Counted from the first letter of the stretch, positions 18,114 through 28,411 are shown. The stretch: DNA of 64,000 bases from an uncultured Thalassotalea sp. (GCA_947502355.1 CANMZP010000008.1:1-64000), one strand, 5' to 3'. Notes: generated by a model from the sequence alone, not told the origin. Made by a program: numbers and translations.

Positions 18114-18131
18114 AATGACAACGCTGTCATT
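18114..18131. promoter_or_regulatory. NagR-type operator
   Basis: AATGACAACGCTGTCATT is an 18-bp inverted repeat (AATGACA/TGTCATT arms). It matches, as I recall it, the motif AATGACARCGYTGTCATT described for the LacI-family GlcNAc repressor NagR in Xanthomonas and Shewanella-type regulons. It is 106 bp upstream of the EIIBC start and overlaps the -35 element, a repressor position. It supports N-acetylglucosamine control of the PTS operon. Confidence 0.75.
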
Positions 18132-18143
18132 TGTGGCTAGAAT
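18115..18143 (+). promoter_or_regulatory. Predicted PTS operon promoter
   Basis: ATGACA (18115-18120) and TAGAAT (18138-18143) with a 17-bp spacer. The -35 lies inside the NagR-type palindrome. The rest of the 354-bp gap (17866-18219) is AT-rich with nothing else recognised. Confidence 0.5.
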
Positions 18144-18219
18144 CAGATTATCAAAAAATTAAAGCAGTATTCTAATTACAAGCACTTTGTGCACTAAATT
18201 GGTGGGAAGGAGATACTAC

Positions 18220-19977
18220 GTGTTTTCATATATGCAAAAAGTTGGTCGTTCATTAATGATCCCGGTCGCAATCTTACCGGCGGCAGCGATTTTAATGGGT
18301 ATAGGTTATTGGATTGATCCAACTGGGTGGGGCGCAAATAACATACTTGCCGCCTTTATGATTAAATCTGGTTCGGCAATTATCGACAATATGTCGGTAT
18401 TATTTGCCATTGGTGTTGCTTTTGGCATGTCCTCAGATAAAAGTGGTTCGGCGGCATTAACCGGTTTTGTTGGTTTTACCGTAGTGACAACATTGTTATC
18501 ACCAACATCGGTATCACTATTACAGAACATTCCACTTAGTGAAGTGCCCGCGGCATTTGCGAAAATCAATAATCAGTTTATTGGTATCTTGGTTGGTATT
18601 ATCGGTGCGGAGTTATATAACCGCTTTCATCGAGTTCAATTACATAAAGCATTGGCGTTTTTCAGCGGTAAACGACTCGTACCAATTATTATGTCGGTTG
18701 TGATGCTGGCGCTTGCGTTTGTCTTACTTTATGTTTGGCCTATGATCTTCAATGCCTTGGTTTCATTTGGTGAGTCTGTACAAGGTCTTGGCGCATGGGG
18801 CGCAGGTATTTTTGGTTTTGCTAACCGTTTACTTATCCCATTTGGTTTGCACCACGCACTAAATTCAGTGTTCTGGTTTGATGTTGCAGGCATTAATGAT
18901 ATTCCTAACTTCCTTGCTGGTGCACAAACCATTGCTGCACAAGGTGAAAGTGTTGTCGGACAGGTAGGTATTTATCAGGCTGGTTTCTTCCCGGTAATGA
19001 TGTTTGGTTTATTAGGTGCAGCACTGGCGTTCATTCATACTGCCAAGCCAGAAAACCGCGTAAAAATAACATCGATTATGATTGCTGCTGGTTTTGCTTC
19101 ATTTTTTACCGGTGTTACAGAACCACTTGAATTCTCATTTATGTTCCTTGCGCCACCGTTATATTTATTACATGCGGTATTTAGTGGTATTTCTATGGCC
19201 ATTGCAGCGCATATGCAATGGATCTCAGGATTTGGTTTTAGTGCCGGTTTAGTCGATTTTATCTTATCTGCTAAAAACCCATTAGCGGTAAGCTGGTACA
19301 TGCTGATTTTGCAAGGTTTATGCTTCTTTGCCCTTTACTACGTATCATTTAAATTTTTAATTGTTAAATTCAAGCTGAAAACACCGGGTCGTGAAGATGA
19401 TGCTGCGACACAAGCTATTACACCTGAATTTAAACAAACGGCTGAGCAAATGTTGCCGCTAATTGGTGGTAAAGAGAATCTAGTTGAGTTTACTAATTGT
19501 ATTTCAAGACTGCGTTTAATTGTTAAAGACAGTACGCAAATTAACACCAAGGCATTAGAAAAAATTGCCCCTGCAGTCTTAGTTTTAAACAAAGAAAATG
19601 TTCACATCGTCTTTGGCCGTAATGCTGCATTTCTCGCCGATGCATTCACTTTGGTTGTAACGGGGAAAGCTGGCACAGCTTCAGCGAGTCTGGCTCCTGC
19701 AAAATCAAGTAATGCCTCAACAGAGAAAACGGTTATAGAAAGCCATGCAGACCTAGCCAAAGCAATATTGCCTTTACTAGGTGGCAGCGCAAACGTAACG
19801 ACGATTGATAATTGTATTACCCGCCTTCGTTTGGATGTGGTTGACAGCGCCGCTATTGATAAAGCCGAATTAACCAAAATCACCGCTGGTGTTTTGGTAC
19901 CAAGTAAAACCGCGGTACAAGTGGTTATTGGTACCGAAGTTGAATTTGTAGCCGAAGAGCTACGTAAGATAGCTTAA
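18220..19977 (+). CDS. nagE: PTS transporter EIIC-EIIB-EIIB, N-acetylglucosamine type
   Basis: 585 residues from a GTG at 18220, seven bases after AAGGAG. The N-terminal EIIC membrane domain (about 1-385) resembles E. coli NagE throughout (GRSLMIPVAILPAAAILMG; FANRLLIPFGLHHALN; FLTGVTEPLEF-type motif; KTPGRED at the end). Two EIIB domains follow, each with a phosphorylatable cysteine (TNCISRLRL and DNCITRLRL). E. coli NagE instead has one EIIB and a fused EIIA; here EIIA is on the next gene. It would import and phosphorylate GlcNAc across the inner membrane. Glucose cannot be excluded from sequence alone, but the NagR-type operator favours GlcNAc. Confidence 0.85.
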   Translation: MFSYMQKVGRSLMIPVAILPAAAILMGIGYWIDPTGWGANNILAAFMIKSGSAIIDNMSVLFAIGVAFGMSSDKSGSAALTGFVGFTVVTTLLSPTSVSLLQNIPLSEVPAAFAKINNQFIGILVGIIGAELYNRFHRVQLHKALAFFSGKRLVPIIMSVVMLALAFVLLYVWPMIFNALVSFGESVQGLGAWGAGIFGFANRLLIPFGLHHALNSVFWFDVAGINDIPNFLAGAQTIAAQGESVVGQVGIYQAGFFPVMMFGLLGAALAFIHTAKPENRVKITSIMIAAGFASFFTGVTEPLEFSFMFLAPPLYLLHAVFSGISMAIAAHMQWISGFGFSAGLVDFILSAKNPLAVSWYMLILQGLCFFALYYVSFKFLIVKFKLKTPGREDDAATQAITPEFKQTAEQMLPLIGGKENLVEFTNCISRLRLIVKDSTQINTKALEKIAPAVLVLNKENVHIVFGRNAAFLADAFTLVVTGKAGTASASLAPAKSSNASTEKTVIESHADLAKAILPLLGGSANVTTIDNCITRLRLDVVDSAAIDKAELTKITAGVLVPSKTAVQVVIGTEVEFVAEELRKIA

Positions 19978-20025
19978 GTCCAACAGCAGCCTTAGCCGGC
20001 TGCTGAAAAAGAGTTTGGAAGAATA

Positions 20026-22575
20026 ATGAATTTAGAAAACAATATTACCCTTGTAGCGCCAATGAATGGCATGGTTATTCCACTAGAGCAGATCCCTGAT
20101 CCGGTATTTGCTGAGAAAATGGTTGGTGACGGTGTATCCATCGATCCAATCGATGGCATGTTATATTCACCTTGTGATGGTGAGGTTGTCTTCATCCATA
20201 GCAGTGCACACGCTATTACCATTAAAACCCACGATGATGTCGAAGTATTAATTCACATTGGTCTTGAAACCGTTAAATTAAACGGTGAAGGCTTTACCAC
20301 CAAAGTGGCCAGTGGTGACAAAGTAAAAGCTGGTGATCCATTGATTGAATTTGATATGGCGTTAGTCGCATCAAAAGCACCACACCTTTTAACGCAAATG
20401 GTTATATCAACCATGGATTTAGTTGAAACCATTACTGTCGAAAACGTTGAACAAGTAAAAGTTGGAGAGCCAATTTTTAGTACGGCGCTCAAAGTACAAC
20501 AAACAAACTCTGCTGCTACAGCAGGCAATAATGAAGTCGTTTCTGAGCCAATTGGTTTAGTTAACCCTACAGGCTTGCATGCTCGCCCTGCGGCAGTATT
20601 AGTTCAGTTAGCTGGCAAATTCAACGCCAAAGTTGAAATGCGCCTCGGCGATAAAAAAGCCAATGCAAAAAGTGTTACTGCCCTTTTAAAGTTGGATACC
20701 AAGCATGGTGACTTTGTTGAAATGGTTGCAACAGGTGATGATGCTAAAGAAGCCTTAGCTGAAATCGTTCCACAAGTAGCCAGTGGTTTAGGGGATGAAG
20801 GGTGTATTCCGGTAACCGCGAAGCCTGGCGAAGTGGTAGAAGAGGTTATTGAAGAAGAGGTTGTTACAGAACCAGAAGAGTTGGGTGATATCTCTTTATT
20901 AAAAGGCACAAGTGCGTCAGCCGGATTGGCTATTGGTCGTATCTTCCAATTAAAAGAAGAAGAATTGGTTATTGAAGAGTTTGCAGGCTCTGTTTCCCAG
21001 GAAAGAGAGCGTGTTGCTCAAGCTATTCGTAAAGGCAAGCTAGCGGTTGAAGCTTTGTTCAACAGCTTCCATAAAAATGACCCAGAAAAAGCGGCTATCT
21101 TTATTGCTCACTTCCAATTGTTAGAAGATCCTGAGTTAATGGAACTGGTTGAAGAAAAAGTAACGGCCGGTAAATCAGCGCAATTTGCTTGGAAAGAAAG
21201 TTACGAAGCACAAGCTAATGAGTTATTAGGCTTATCAAGTGAAGTACTTGCTGGACGTGCCAATGACTTATTAGATGTGGGTAAACGTGTGTTACACATT
21301 TTGTTAGGAGTAGAAGCTGGCGGCACAAACTTCCCTAAAGGTTCTATCTTGGTTGCAGAAGATCTTACCCCGTCAGTTACCGCAAATCTGGATGCAGAAA
21401 TTGTAAGTGGTTTTTGTACTACCTTAGGTGGATCAACATCTCACGTGGCTATTTTGGCGCGTTCTTTAGGTATTCCAGCTATTGTTGGTATTGATTCGCG
21501 TGTATTTTCATTAGAAGACGGTCATCAGGTAATTCTTGATGGTACCAAAGGTACGTTAAAAACAGATGCCAATGATGAATACATTGAACAAGTTAAAGTT
21601 CGCCAAGAACAAACTCGCATTCGTAAAGAGAAAGAGTTAGCCGTATGTCAGCAACATGCAACAACAACTGACGGTGTCGATATCGAAGTTGTCGGTAACG
21701 TAGGCAAACCTTCAGAAGCGAAAGTGATTAACGAGCTAGGTGGTGAAGGTGTTGGTCTACTACGTTCAGAGTTTATCTTCCAAGACCGTGCAACAGCGCC
21801 AACAGAAGACGAGCAGTTTGAAGCTTATAAAGCAACGCTACAAGCGGTAAAACCAACGGATCGCGTAGTTATTCGTACTCTTGATGTAGGTGGTGATAAG
21901 CCTTTAGCGTACTTACCACTCCCTGAAGAAGAAAACCCATTCTTAGGTGAGCGCGGTATTCGAGTTGGTTTAAACCGTCCTGAAATTTTACGTACTCAGG
22001 TTCGTGCCTTATTGCGCGCATCTATTTACGGTAATTTGCATATTATGTTCCCAATGATTGGTGATATTCAGGAATTACGCCAAGCAAAAGCCATTGTAGA
22101 AGAAGAGCGTTTAGCCTTAGGTGTTGAGCCTGTTCAGGTTGGTATTATGATTGAAGTACCTTCTGCGGCACTGTTGGCTGAGCAATTCGCACCAGAAGTG
22201 GATTTCTTCTCTATTGGTACCAACGATTTATCGCAATACACCATGGCGATTGACCGTGGTCACCCTAAATTAGCCGCCAAAGCAGATGGTTTACATCCAT
22301 CGATTTTACGTCTGATTAAAATCACCTGTGATGCCGCTAAAAAACACGGCAAATGGGCCGGTGTTTGTGGTGGTCTTGCTGGCGACCCACAAGCGGTGCC
22401 CGTGTTGATTGGTTTAGGTGTAGAAGAGTTAAGTATTTCAATTCCATCGATTCCAGAAGTGAAAGCGCGAATTCGAACATTATCCATGAGCGACTGTCAG
22501 GCACTTGCCGAGCAAGCAATGAACGTGGCGACCTTCGAAGAAGTGAGAGAACTTTCACCTAACCCATACATTTAA
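20026..22575 (+). CDS. Fused PTS EIIA-HPr-enzyme I phosphotransferase
   Basis: 849 residues in three modules. Residues 1-155 are a glucose-type EIIA, with His62 and His77 (VLIHIGLETV) spaced as in E. coli Crr. About 175-255 is HPr with NPTGLHARPA (phospho-His in LHARP). About 295-849 is enzyme I, with GGSTSHVAILAR (phospho-His) and the PEP-binding barrel (GVGLLRSEF, GERGIRVGL, FSIGTNDLSQY, GVCGGLAGDP). It takes phosphate from PEP and passes it to the EIIB domains encoded on either side. It lies 48 bp after the EIIBC gene, within one operon, and makes the locus independent of a general PTS. Confidence 0.95.
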   Translation: MNLENNITLVAPMNGMVIPLEQIPDPVFAEKMVGDGVSIDPIDGMLYSPCDGEVVFIHSSAHAITIKTHDDVEVLIHIGLETVKLNGEGFTTKVASGDKVKAGDPLIEFDMALVASKAPHLLTQMVISTMDLVETITVENVEQVKVGEPIFSTALKVQQTNSAATAGNNEVVSEPIGLVNPTGLHARPAAVLVQLAGKFNAKVEMRLGDKKANAKSVTALLKLDTKHGDFVEMVATGDDAKEALAEIVPQVASGLGDEGCIPVTAKPGEVVEEVIEEEVVTEPEELGDISLLKGTSASAGLAIGRIFQLKEEELVIEEFAGSVSQERERVAQAIRKGKLAVEALFNSFHKNDPEKAAIFIAHFQLLEDPELMELVEEKVTAGKSAQFAWKESYEAQANELLGLSSEVLAGRANDLLDVGKRVLHILLGVEAGGTNFPKGSILVAEDLTPSVTANLDAEIVSGFCTTLGGSTSHVAILARSLGIPAIVGIDSRVFSLEDGHQVILDGTKGTLKTDANDEYIEQVKVRQEQTRIRKEKELAVCQQHATTTDGVDIEVVGNVGKPSEAKVINELGGEGVGLLRSEFIFQDRATAPTEDEQFEAYKATLQAVKPTDRVVIRTLDVGGDKPLAYLPLPEEENPFLGERGIRVGLNRPEILRTQVRALLRASIYGNLHIMFPMIGDIQELRQAKAIVEEERLALGVEPVQVGIMIEVPSAALLAEQFAPEVDFFSIGTNDLSQYTMAIDRGHPKLAAKADGLHPSILRLIKITCDAAKKHGKWAGVCGGLAGDPQAVPVLIGLGVEELSISIPSIPEVKARIRTLSMSDCQALAEQAMNVATFEEVRELSPNPYI

Positions 22576-22661
22576 AGTAAGAAATACAAGCCATTTAGCT
22601 GGTGTTAAAAATGAACACCAGCAAATGCGCGCAGCAAATTTATATATTACAGGAAGAACTC

Positions 22662-24560
22662 ATGTCTAGTATTACAATGCAAATGGTTCAGCAAGTGCTG
22701 AAAGCCGTTGGTGGACACGACAACGTTATACAGTCAGGTAACTGTATCACTCGCCTTCGTTTAACTTTAAAAGATGCCTCAAAGGTTGATGTTAACGCAA
22801 TCAATGCCCTAGAGGTTGTACTGGATGTGGTTGACGCTGAAGGGCAATGCCAAATCATTCTTGGCCCTGGTAAAGCGAAAACAGCAGCAGATATCATGCA
22901 GCAAGTTTTAACACAGTCGCCTGAGGAACTTGAGCACATAGAAATGCCTGTTCAAGCGGCTAAGAAAGTCGAAGAAAAACCAGCGGTTGTTAAACAAGTA
23001 GCACCTAGCGAAGTGAAAACCGCCGAGCTAGAAAAAGAAACCACAGAAAACGAAACCGCAAGTAAAGTTGTTGTTGAACCAGAAAAACCTGCAGCAAGCG
23101 AAACAAAGCCTGCTGCAAGCAATGAAGATCCAATGATCACGGAATTATTATCAGCCCTTGGTGGTGCCGGTAACATCATTCAGTGTGGTAATTGTATGAC
23201 GCGTCTTCGCATCAGTTTAAAAAACAATGATGTTGTTGATACAGCGCGAATTAAGGCTATCCCACAAGCCATGGGGGTGATTGAAAGTGATGAACAAATT
23301 CAAATCATCTTTGGCCCGGGTAAAGTGCAAAAAGTCGCCGATAAAATGAATGTTTCATTAGCAGCGGCATCAACGAATGATGCACCAGAGCCATCAGCAG
23401 ATTTAAATGCCATTGCTGCTGACAAAAAGAACGAGTTAAAGAAAAAACGTACCAGTGGTGTTCAGCAATTCTTGAGTAAGTTTGCCACTATTTTTACGCC
23501 GCTTATCCCTGGCTTTATTGCCGCCGGTTTAATGTTAGGTATCGCGACTTTAATTGAACAATCATTTCTTTTAGGTAATGACAATCCGAATGCTTTACTA
23601 CTTTCGGTTGTTGCCTACATGAAAGTCTTTGGTAAAGGTTTATTCAGCTTCTTAAGCATTCTAATTGGTTACAACGGACAAAAAGCCTTTGGTGGCTCTG
23701 GCGTTAACGGTGCCATTATCGCGTCGCTCTTCGTGTTAGGTTATAACCCGGAGGCAACCACAGGTATTTATTCAGGTATGAATGATTTCTTTGGTATGGC
23801 CATTGACCCAAGAGGTAATATTATTGGGGTGTTAATCGCTTCGATTGTTGGTGCTTGGGTTGAAAAGAGAGTACGTAAACTCGTACCTGAGAACTTGGAT
23901 ATGATTTTAACCTCGATGATCACCTTATTGATCATGGGGGCGTTCACCTTCACTGTGATCATGCCAATTGGTGGTGTGTTATTTAAAGGTATGTCTTGGT
24001 TATTCATTAACCTTAACGGTAATCCATTTGGTAGTGCTATCCTTGCTGGCTTATTCTTGATTGCGGTAATGTTTGGTATTCACCAAGGTTTTGTACCGGT
24101 TTACTTTGCACTAATGGAAACCCAAGGCTTCAACTCATTATTCCCAATTCTAGCCATGGCCGGTGGTGGTCTTGTTGGTGCTTCTTTTGCACTTTACTTT
24201 AAGGCAAAGCCAGACTCAGTAACGCGTACTCAAATTAAAGGCGCTATCGTACCGGGAATCTTAGGTATTGGTGAGCCGCTTATCTACGGTGTTACGTTAC
24301 CACGTGTGAAGCCATTTATTACGGCTTGTATTGGTGGTGCTGCTGGTGGCTTCTTTATTGGTTTAGTCTCTTATATGGGCTTGCCAATTGGTTTAAACAC
24401 CATCTTTGGTCCATCGGGTGTCGTAGCGATACCGTTAATGACCTCAAATGCCGGGATTTTCCAAGCCATGCTTGTGGCACTAGTGGGTCTTATGATTTCA
24501 TATGTCGTAAGTTTCATTGTAACTTGGTTCTTCGGGACTAAGAACGTTGACTTATCGTAA
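22662..24560 (+). CDS. PTS transporter EIIB-EIIB-EIIC, N-acetylmuramate type
   Basis: 632 residues from the ATG at 22662 behind AGGAAGAA; an earlier in-frame ATG at 22602 lacks a ribosome site. Two N-terminal EIIB domains carry cysteines in [10 protein letters not shown] and [10 protein letters not shown], each with a GPGK motif ([16 protein letters not shown]) as in E. coli MurP. They are joined by an acidic, alanine-rich linker to an EIIC domain (about 290-632) with about ten membrane segments and [13 protein letters not shown]. MurP has one EIIB and no EIIA, borrowing it in trans; here the upstream fusion can supply it. MurNAc or a related amino sugar is the likely substrate. No murQ etherase gene is nearby. 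Confidence 0.8.
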   Translation: MSSITMQMVQQVLKAVGGHDNVIQSGNCITRLRLTLKDASKVDVNAINALEVVLDVVDAEGQCQIILGPGKAKTAADIMQQVLTQSPEELEHIEMPVQAAKKVEEKPAVVKQVAPSEVKTAELEKETTENETASKVVVEPEKPAASETKPAASNEDPMITELLSALGGAGNIIQCGNCMTRLRISLKNNDVVDTARIKAIPQAMGVIESDEQIQIIFGPGKVQKVADKMNVSLAAASTNDAPEPSADLNAIAADKKNELKKKRTSGVQQFLSKFATIFTPLIPGFIAAGLMLGIATLIEQSFLLGNDNPNALLLSVVAYMKVFGKGLFSFLSILIGYNGQKAFGGSGVNGAIIASLFVLGYNPEATTGIYSGMNDFFGMAIDPRGNIIGVLIASIVGAWVEKRVRKLVPENLDMILTSMITLLIMGAFTFTVIMPIGGVLFKGMSWLFINLNGNPFGSAILAGLFLIAVMFGIHQGFVPVYFALMETQGFNSLFPILAMAGGGLVGASFALYFKAKPDSVTRTQIKGAIVPGILGIGEPLIYGVTLPRVKPFITACIGGAAGGFFIGLVSYMGLPIGLNTIFGPSGVVAIPLMTSNAGIFQAMLVALVGLMISYVVSFIVTWFFGTKNVDLS

Positions 24561-24578
24561 GATCAATTAACGTATAAA

Positions 24579-24610
24579 ACAAAAGGGAGCATTTGCTCCC
24601 TTTTGTTTAT
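24579..24610 (+). terminator. Terminator of the PTS operon
   Basis: ACAAAAGGGAGC (24579-24590) pairs perfectly with GCTCCCTTTTGT (24595-24606) around ATTT, followed by TTAT. It also serves the convergent phosphatase gene. Confidence 0.88.
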
Positions 24611-24639
24611 ATGGATAACCTTAATTAATTGAAACCCGC

Positions 24640-25158
24640 TTATTCATCAGAGCAAACAAAATTTTGTTGTAAAATCTGTAACTGACTCACACCGTTAATT
24701 ATAGTCACTTGATAAAGCCGGTCATAAATTGATTCATCAAACGCTTTTAATTCTTGGTTAACGAATAACCCAGCTAATACTGCCGTGGTATTGCTGTGAC
24801 CAACAATAAGCGTATTTCCAGAGAGCTTTTCTACTCTATCTACCATTTGCGGTAATCGTTTGGGATCATAAAAAGCAATTTCGATATTATTACTTTCAGC
24901 TAATGGCATTGCGGTACCAATGGTGCGTTTATATTGAGTTGAGAATACTTGCTTAAAAGACACCATGGAAAGCTGTTTAGATAAGGCTTCTGCCCGTGCG
25001 ATACCACAGGCCGTTAGTGCCGGATCTGGCTTAGTTGATAGTTTTTCGGCATGACGAACTAAATAAATGCTAGAGATGCTGTCGGCAGCCCAAGAGGAGC
25101 TTACAATTAAGCAAGCGCCTATAAAGCCCCCAAGTCCCTTGTTTATTAAACTAGGCAT
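24640..25158 (-). CDS. Exported histidine phosphatase
   Basis: 172 residues with a signal-like N-terminus (about 1-24, ending SSWAA). The core has histidine-phosphatase motifs: VRHAEK (phospho-accepting His), TQYKRTIGTA and VGHSNTTAVL (second His). The small size resembles the SixA/phosphoglycerate-mutase branch, but export suggests an extracytoplasmic phosphate ester substrate, which is unknown. Its start overlaps the stop of the desaturase gene by eight bases, so the two are translationally coupled. Confidence 0.82.
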   Translation of the reverse strand: MPSLINKGLGGFIGACLIVSSSWAADSISSIYLVRHAEKLSTKPDPALTACGIARAEALSKQLSMVSFKQVFSTQYKRTIGTAMPLAESNNIEIAFYDPKRLPQMVDRVEKLSGNTLIVGHSNTTAVLAGLFVNQELKAFDESIYDRLYQVTIINGVSQLQILQQNFVCSDE

Positions 25159-26269
25159 ATTGCGCCGTTAAGCTGTGCCAATGTTTAAGGTGTTGCTCCA
25201 ACTCGACTTTTAATGTTTTATAACGATTAACGACTGTCGAAGCTTCAACGGATTCTGATAATTCTCCTTTCTTTTGCGCAATAAGTTGTTTTTTAACTGA
25301 ATAGTATTCTGTCATTTGCGCCATTAAAAGATCGTATTGATGCTCGAGTTTATTCATTAACTCTTCAGCGTTAGGGTATAAGGTAAGCTTTTGCTTGCTC
25401 TTAACTAACTGCATATGTGCCTTTGCTTTGGCAATTTTATCTTCCGGAGTGGTTTTTAATTTATAAGTCCAATTAAAGTAACTGCAAAATTTTATTAACC
25501 ATTTGGTTGGGTCAAACTGCCACCAGCGAATGCCGTTACGGTAGTCATTTTCAAAAATATGATGGAAATTATGGTAGCCTTCGCCAAACGTGAAAAAAGC
25601 CAAAACGCCATTATCGCGAGCGGTGTTTTTATCTGTGTATGTTTGCTTACCCCAGATATGCGCCAATGAGTTAATAAAGAATGTGGTGTGATGACTTAAT
25701 ACCAGACGCAAAAAGCCAATCAGTAAAATACTGGAAATTACATCGCCATGAATCAAGCCAAGGCCAATAGGGATACCAAAGTTGGTTGCAAGCGTTAGCG
25801 CAAGATAGTGTTTGTGCTGCCACATAACAATTTTATCTTTTTGTAAATCGCGTACATTGCTGTAGTCGTAGTATCGCGTGGCCTGATACTCTCGAAGCAT
25901 CCAACCTATATGTGAATACCAAAAGCCTTGCTTTGCCGAATAAGGGTCAACATCGTTTTTATCAACATGCTTATGATGAATGCGATGGTCGCTTGACCAA
26001 TGCAGAATGCTGTTTTGTAATGCAAAAGCCCCACCAATGGCACAAATAAACCGAATCGTGGCATTTGCCTGGTAGGTACGGTGTGACCAAAGGCGATGAT
26101 AACCGGTGGTAATGGACATGCCGCAATAGCAAAAACAAATTAGCGCTGCAATGATTTCAAAGCTATCAAACCCATGGGTGATAGCACGATAGGGAACAGC
26201 AATAGCAGCGACTAAAAAGGTGATTAAAAATACCCCGACATTTAGCCAGATTAATGGTGGTTTTTTCAT
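25151..26269 (-). CDS. Acyl-CoA delta-9-type fatty acid desaturase
   Basis: 372 residues, integral membrane di-iron desaturase. Three histidine boxes are visible: HRLWSH, HRIHHKH and EGYHNFHHIF, with four membrane segments around them. It introduces a double bond into acyl chains using oxygen, useful for membrane fluidity in the cold. A C-terminal charged helical extension (about 275-372) is longer than in minimal homologues. It is divergent from fabR, with a FabR-like operator between, so repression by FabR in response to unsaturated acyl pools is likely. Confidence 0.92.
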   Translation of the reverse strand: MKKPPLIWLNVGVFLITFLVAAIAVPYRAITHGFDSFEIIAALICFCYCGMSITTGYHRLWSHRTYQANATIRFICAIGGAFALQNSILHWSSDHRIHHKHVDKNDVDPYSAKQGFWYSHIGWMLREYQATRYYDYSNVRDLQKDKIVMWQHKHYLALTLATNFGIPIGLGLIHGDVISSILLIGFLRLVLSHHTTFFINSLAHIWGKQTYTDKNTARDNGVLAFFTFGEGYHNFHHIFENDYRNGIRWWQFDPTKWLIKFCSYFNWTYKLKTTPEDKIAKAKAHMQLVKSKQKLTLYPNAEELMNKLEHQYDLLMAQMTEYYSVKKQLIAQKKGELSESVEASTVVNRYKTLKVELEQHLKHWHSLTAQYA

Positions 26270-26349
26270 AAAGGCTCAATTTATAATGGTAACCTGAATT
26301 ATTGGATAACAATTTGTTATGCAAAGTTCAGATTGAAAAGTTAAACTTC

Positions 26350-26369
26350 AGTGTACACTTGTTCGCTAT
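26350..26369. promoter_or_regulatory. FabR-like operator between desaturase gene and fabR
   Basis: AGTGTACACTTGTTCGCTAT contains the perfect palindrome AGTGTACACT and closely matches the FabR site I recall upstream of E. coli fabA (17 of 20 positions). It lies in the 184-bp divergent gap, 81 bp from the desaturase start and 84 bp from the fabR start, and could control both. Confidence 0.65.
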
Positions 26370-26453
26370 TTTAACGAGTGACGCTAATCAGTCAATAAAA
26401 ATGTTATGCTATTATTGCAAAACCGTTATCAACCTTAATAAAACAGTGTAAAT

Positions 26454-27068
26454 ATGTCCGGTATCAGAGCGCAGCAAAAAGAAAAAACCCGTCGTCAAAT
26501 CATTGATGCGGCCCTTAATCAGTTAAGTGCCGAGCAAGGCTTTTCCAATTTAAGCTTACGCGAGGTCGCTAAAGAGGCAGGGCTAGCAGCAACGTCTTTT
26601 TATCGTCATTTCAATGATATGAATGAATTGGGTTTAACGCTAGTGGATGAGGCGGGTCTTACCTTAAGGCAATTAATGCGTCAGGCGAGACAACGAATTG
26701 AGAAAGGCGGGTCAGTGATAAAAATTTCGGTGATCACTTTTATGGAGTTTATCGAAGCCAATGGTAATGTCTTTCGATTATTACTGCGTGAACGTTCTGG
26801 CACATCGGCAGAATTTCGTGCCGCGGTAAATCGTGAAATCCGTTTTTTTACCATGGAGCTGTGCGATTACTTGCAAAGTGCCAGTAATCTGGATCATGAA
26901 ACCTGTTATTTGCAAGCCAATGCGTTGGTGATTATTGTGTTTAGTGCCGGCGCTGAAGCGCTGGATGCAAATGAAAAAGAAAGACAGGAAATCACGGCTC
27001 GAACGATAAAGCAGTTACGTTTTATCGTTCGTGGTGCCATGCACATTAATGCAAGTCCAACAATTTAA
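26454..27068 (+). CDS. fabR: Unsaturated fatty acid repressor FabR (TetR family)
   Basis: 204 residues. The N-terminal TetR-type helix-turn-helix ([28 protein letters not shown], about 33-60) and the ligand-binding body ([54 protein letters not shown]) are very close to E. coli FabR. FabR senses the ratio of unsaturated to saturated acyl thioesters and represses unsaturated lipid genes (fabA, fabB, desaturases). The divergent desaturase and the operator-like palindrome fit. trmA follows convergently, echoing the fabR-trmA neighbourhood of E. coli. Confidence 0.95.
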   Translation: MSGIRAQQKEKTRRQIIDAALNQLSAEQGFSNLSLREVAKEAGLAATSFYRHFNDMNELGLTLVDEAGLTLRQLMRQARQRIEKGGSVIKISVITFMEFIEANGNVFRLLLRERSGTSAEFRAAVNREIRFFTMELCDYLQSASNLDHETCYLQANALVIIVFSAGAEALDANEKERQEITARTIKQLRFIVRGAMHINASPTI

Positions 27069-27127
27069 ACCTTAAAGATTTAAACGGACTTCTTTAAAAT
27101 ACCCGTTTGCAGCTTGTGGTTTTGATT

Positions 27128-28225
27128 TTAAGCTTTACGGTTAAGGATCACCCCACATTCGATATGATCGGTGTAAGGGAACTGATCAAATAAAGCAAAG
27201 GCATCGACGGTATGGGTTTTGGTTAGTGTTGTTAGGTTATGCGCTAGGGTATGTGGATTACACGAAATATAAATAACTTTATTAAATCGAGATACCAACT
27301 CTTCTGAAGCAGGATCTAATCCAGCACGTGGTGGATCAACCAAAACCGTATCGTAACTGTACTTGCTTAAATCAAAGCCTTGTAGGCGACGAAACTCTCG
27401 TTCGCCATTCATGGCAGCACTAAACTCTTCACTCGACATGCGCAGGATGTCTAGATTTTCAATCTTGTTGGCGGCAATATTGAATTGCGCCGAATGCACC
27501 GAGCTTTTCGAAATTTCAGTGGCCAATACTTTGTCAAAATTTGGGGCAAGGGCAATACTGAAGTTACCATTACCGCAATACAACTCAATAAGATCACCCG
27601 TACAGTCCTGTGTTGCATCTAAGGCCCAGGTCAGCATTTTTTGATTCACCCCGCCGTTTGGTTGGGTAAAACTGTTTTCCACTTGTTGGTATGTGAGTTG
27701 CTTACCTTTAACATTAAGGACTTCAGTTACATACTCCTTGCCAAGCACAACTTTTTGTTTACGGGCACGACCAATAAGATCACAAGGCCCAAGCTTGGAT
27801 AAATGGGTATTAAGTTTCTCAGCTTCTTGTTGCCACGCTTCATCTAATTGCTTGTGATAAAGCAGACTAACCAGTAATTCGCCACTTAAGGTGGATAAAA
27901 AGTCCACCTGAAACAGTTTGCGGCGCAGTGCTTCATTATCCTTTATGTAGGTAATTAATGACTGCATCGCCGAGTTAATCAACAAGCTAGCAACCGGGAA
28001 AGTATCAACACGGTACTTTTCCCGAGTTTGTTGGTTAAACATAATGTAATACACGTCATCACCGTCATGCCATACTCGAAACTCAGCTCGTAACCGATAA
28101 TTTAATGGCTCTGAGGTAAACACTTGTGCCTCTGGAACATTAAATGGTGCAAATAATTCAGCCATGGCTTGCTGCTTATCGCTTAACTGCTGTGGGTAGT
28201 TTTCAGGGTTGATATGACTGAACAT
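27128..28225 (-). CDS. trmA: tRNA (uracil-5-)-methyltransferase
   Basis: 365 residues, the usual TrmA length (366 in E. coli). It makes the T54 ribothymidine of tRNA using S-adenosylmethionine. Motifs: SAM site [24 protein letters not shown], and catalytic cysteine region [13 protein letters not shown]. No N-terminal TRAM domain or iron-sulfur cysteines, which separates it from RlmC/RlmD. Convergent with fabR. Confidence 0.95.
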   Translation of the reverse strand: MFSHINPENYPQQLSDKQQAMAELFAPFNVPEAQVFTSEPLNYRLRAEFRVWHDGDDVYYIMFNQQTREKYRVDTFPVASLLINSAMQSLITYIKDNEALRRKLFQVDFLSTLSGELLVSLLYHKQLDEAWQQEAEKLNTHLSKLGPCDLIGRARKQKVVLGKEYVTEVLNVKGKQLTYQQVENSFTQPNGGVNQKMLTWALDATQDCTGDLIELYCGNGNFSIALAPNFDKVLATEISKSSVHSAQFNIAANKIENLDILRMSSEEFSAAMNGEREFRRLQGFDLSKYSYDTVLVDPPRAGLDPASEELVSRFNKVIYISCNPHTLAHNLTTLTKTHTVDAFALFDQFPYTDHIECGVILNRKA

Positions 28226-28411
28226 AATGGGCTCTCTTAAATAATGAGGGCGAATTTTAGCTGTTGTTCACCCATACCTCAAGTTTTGCCTAAAATATGT
28301 GTTTATGCGAGAAACCGTTTCTGAATTTATCGTGAGGACCGCAATAATATAATTTTGTGCCATAGTTAAGACAGCTAACTCATTTAATACGAAAAGATAA
28401 ATAATTCAGCT

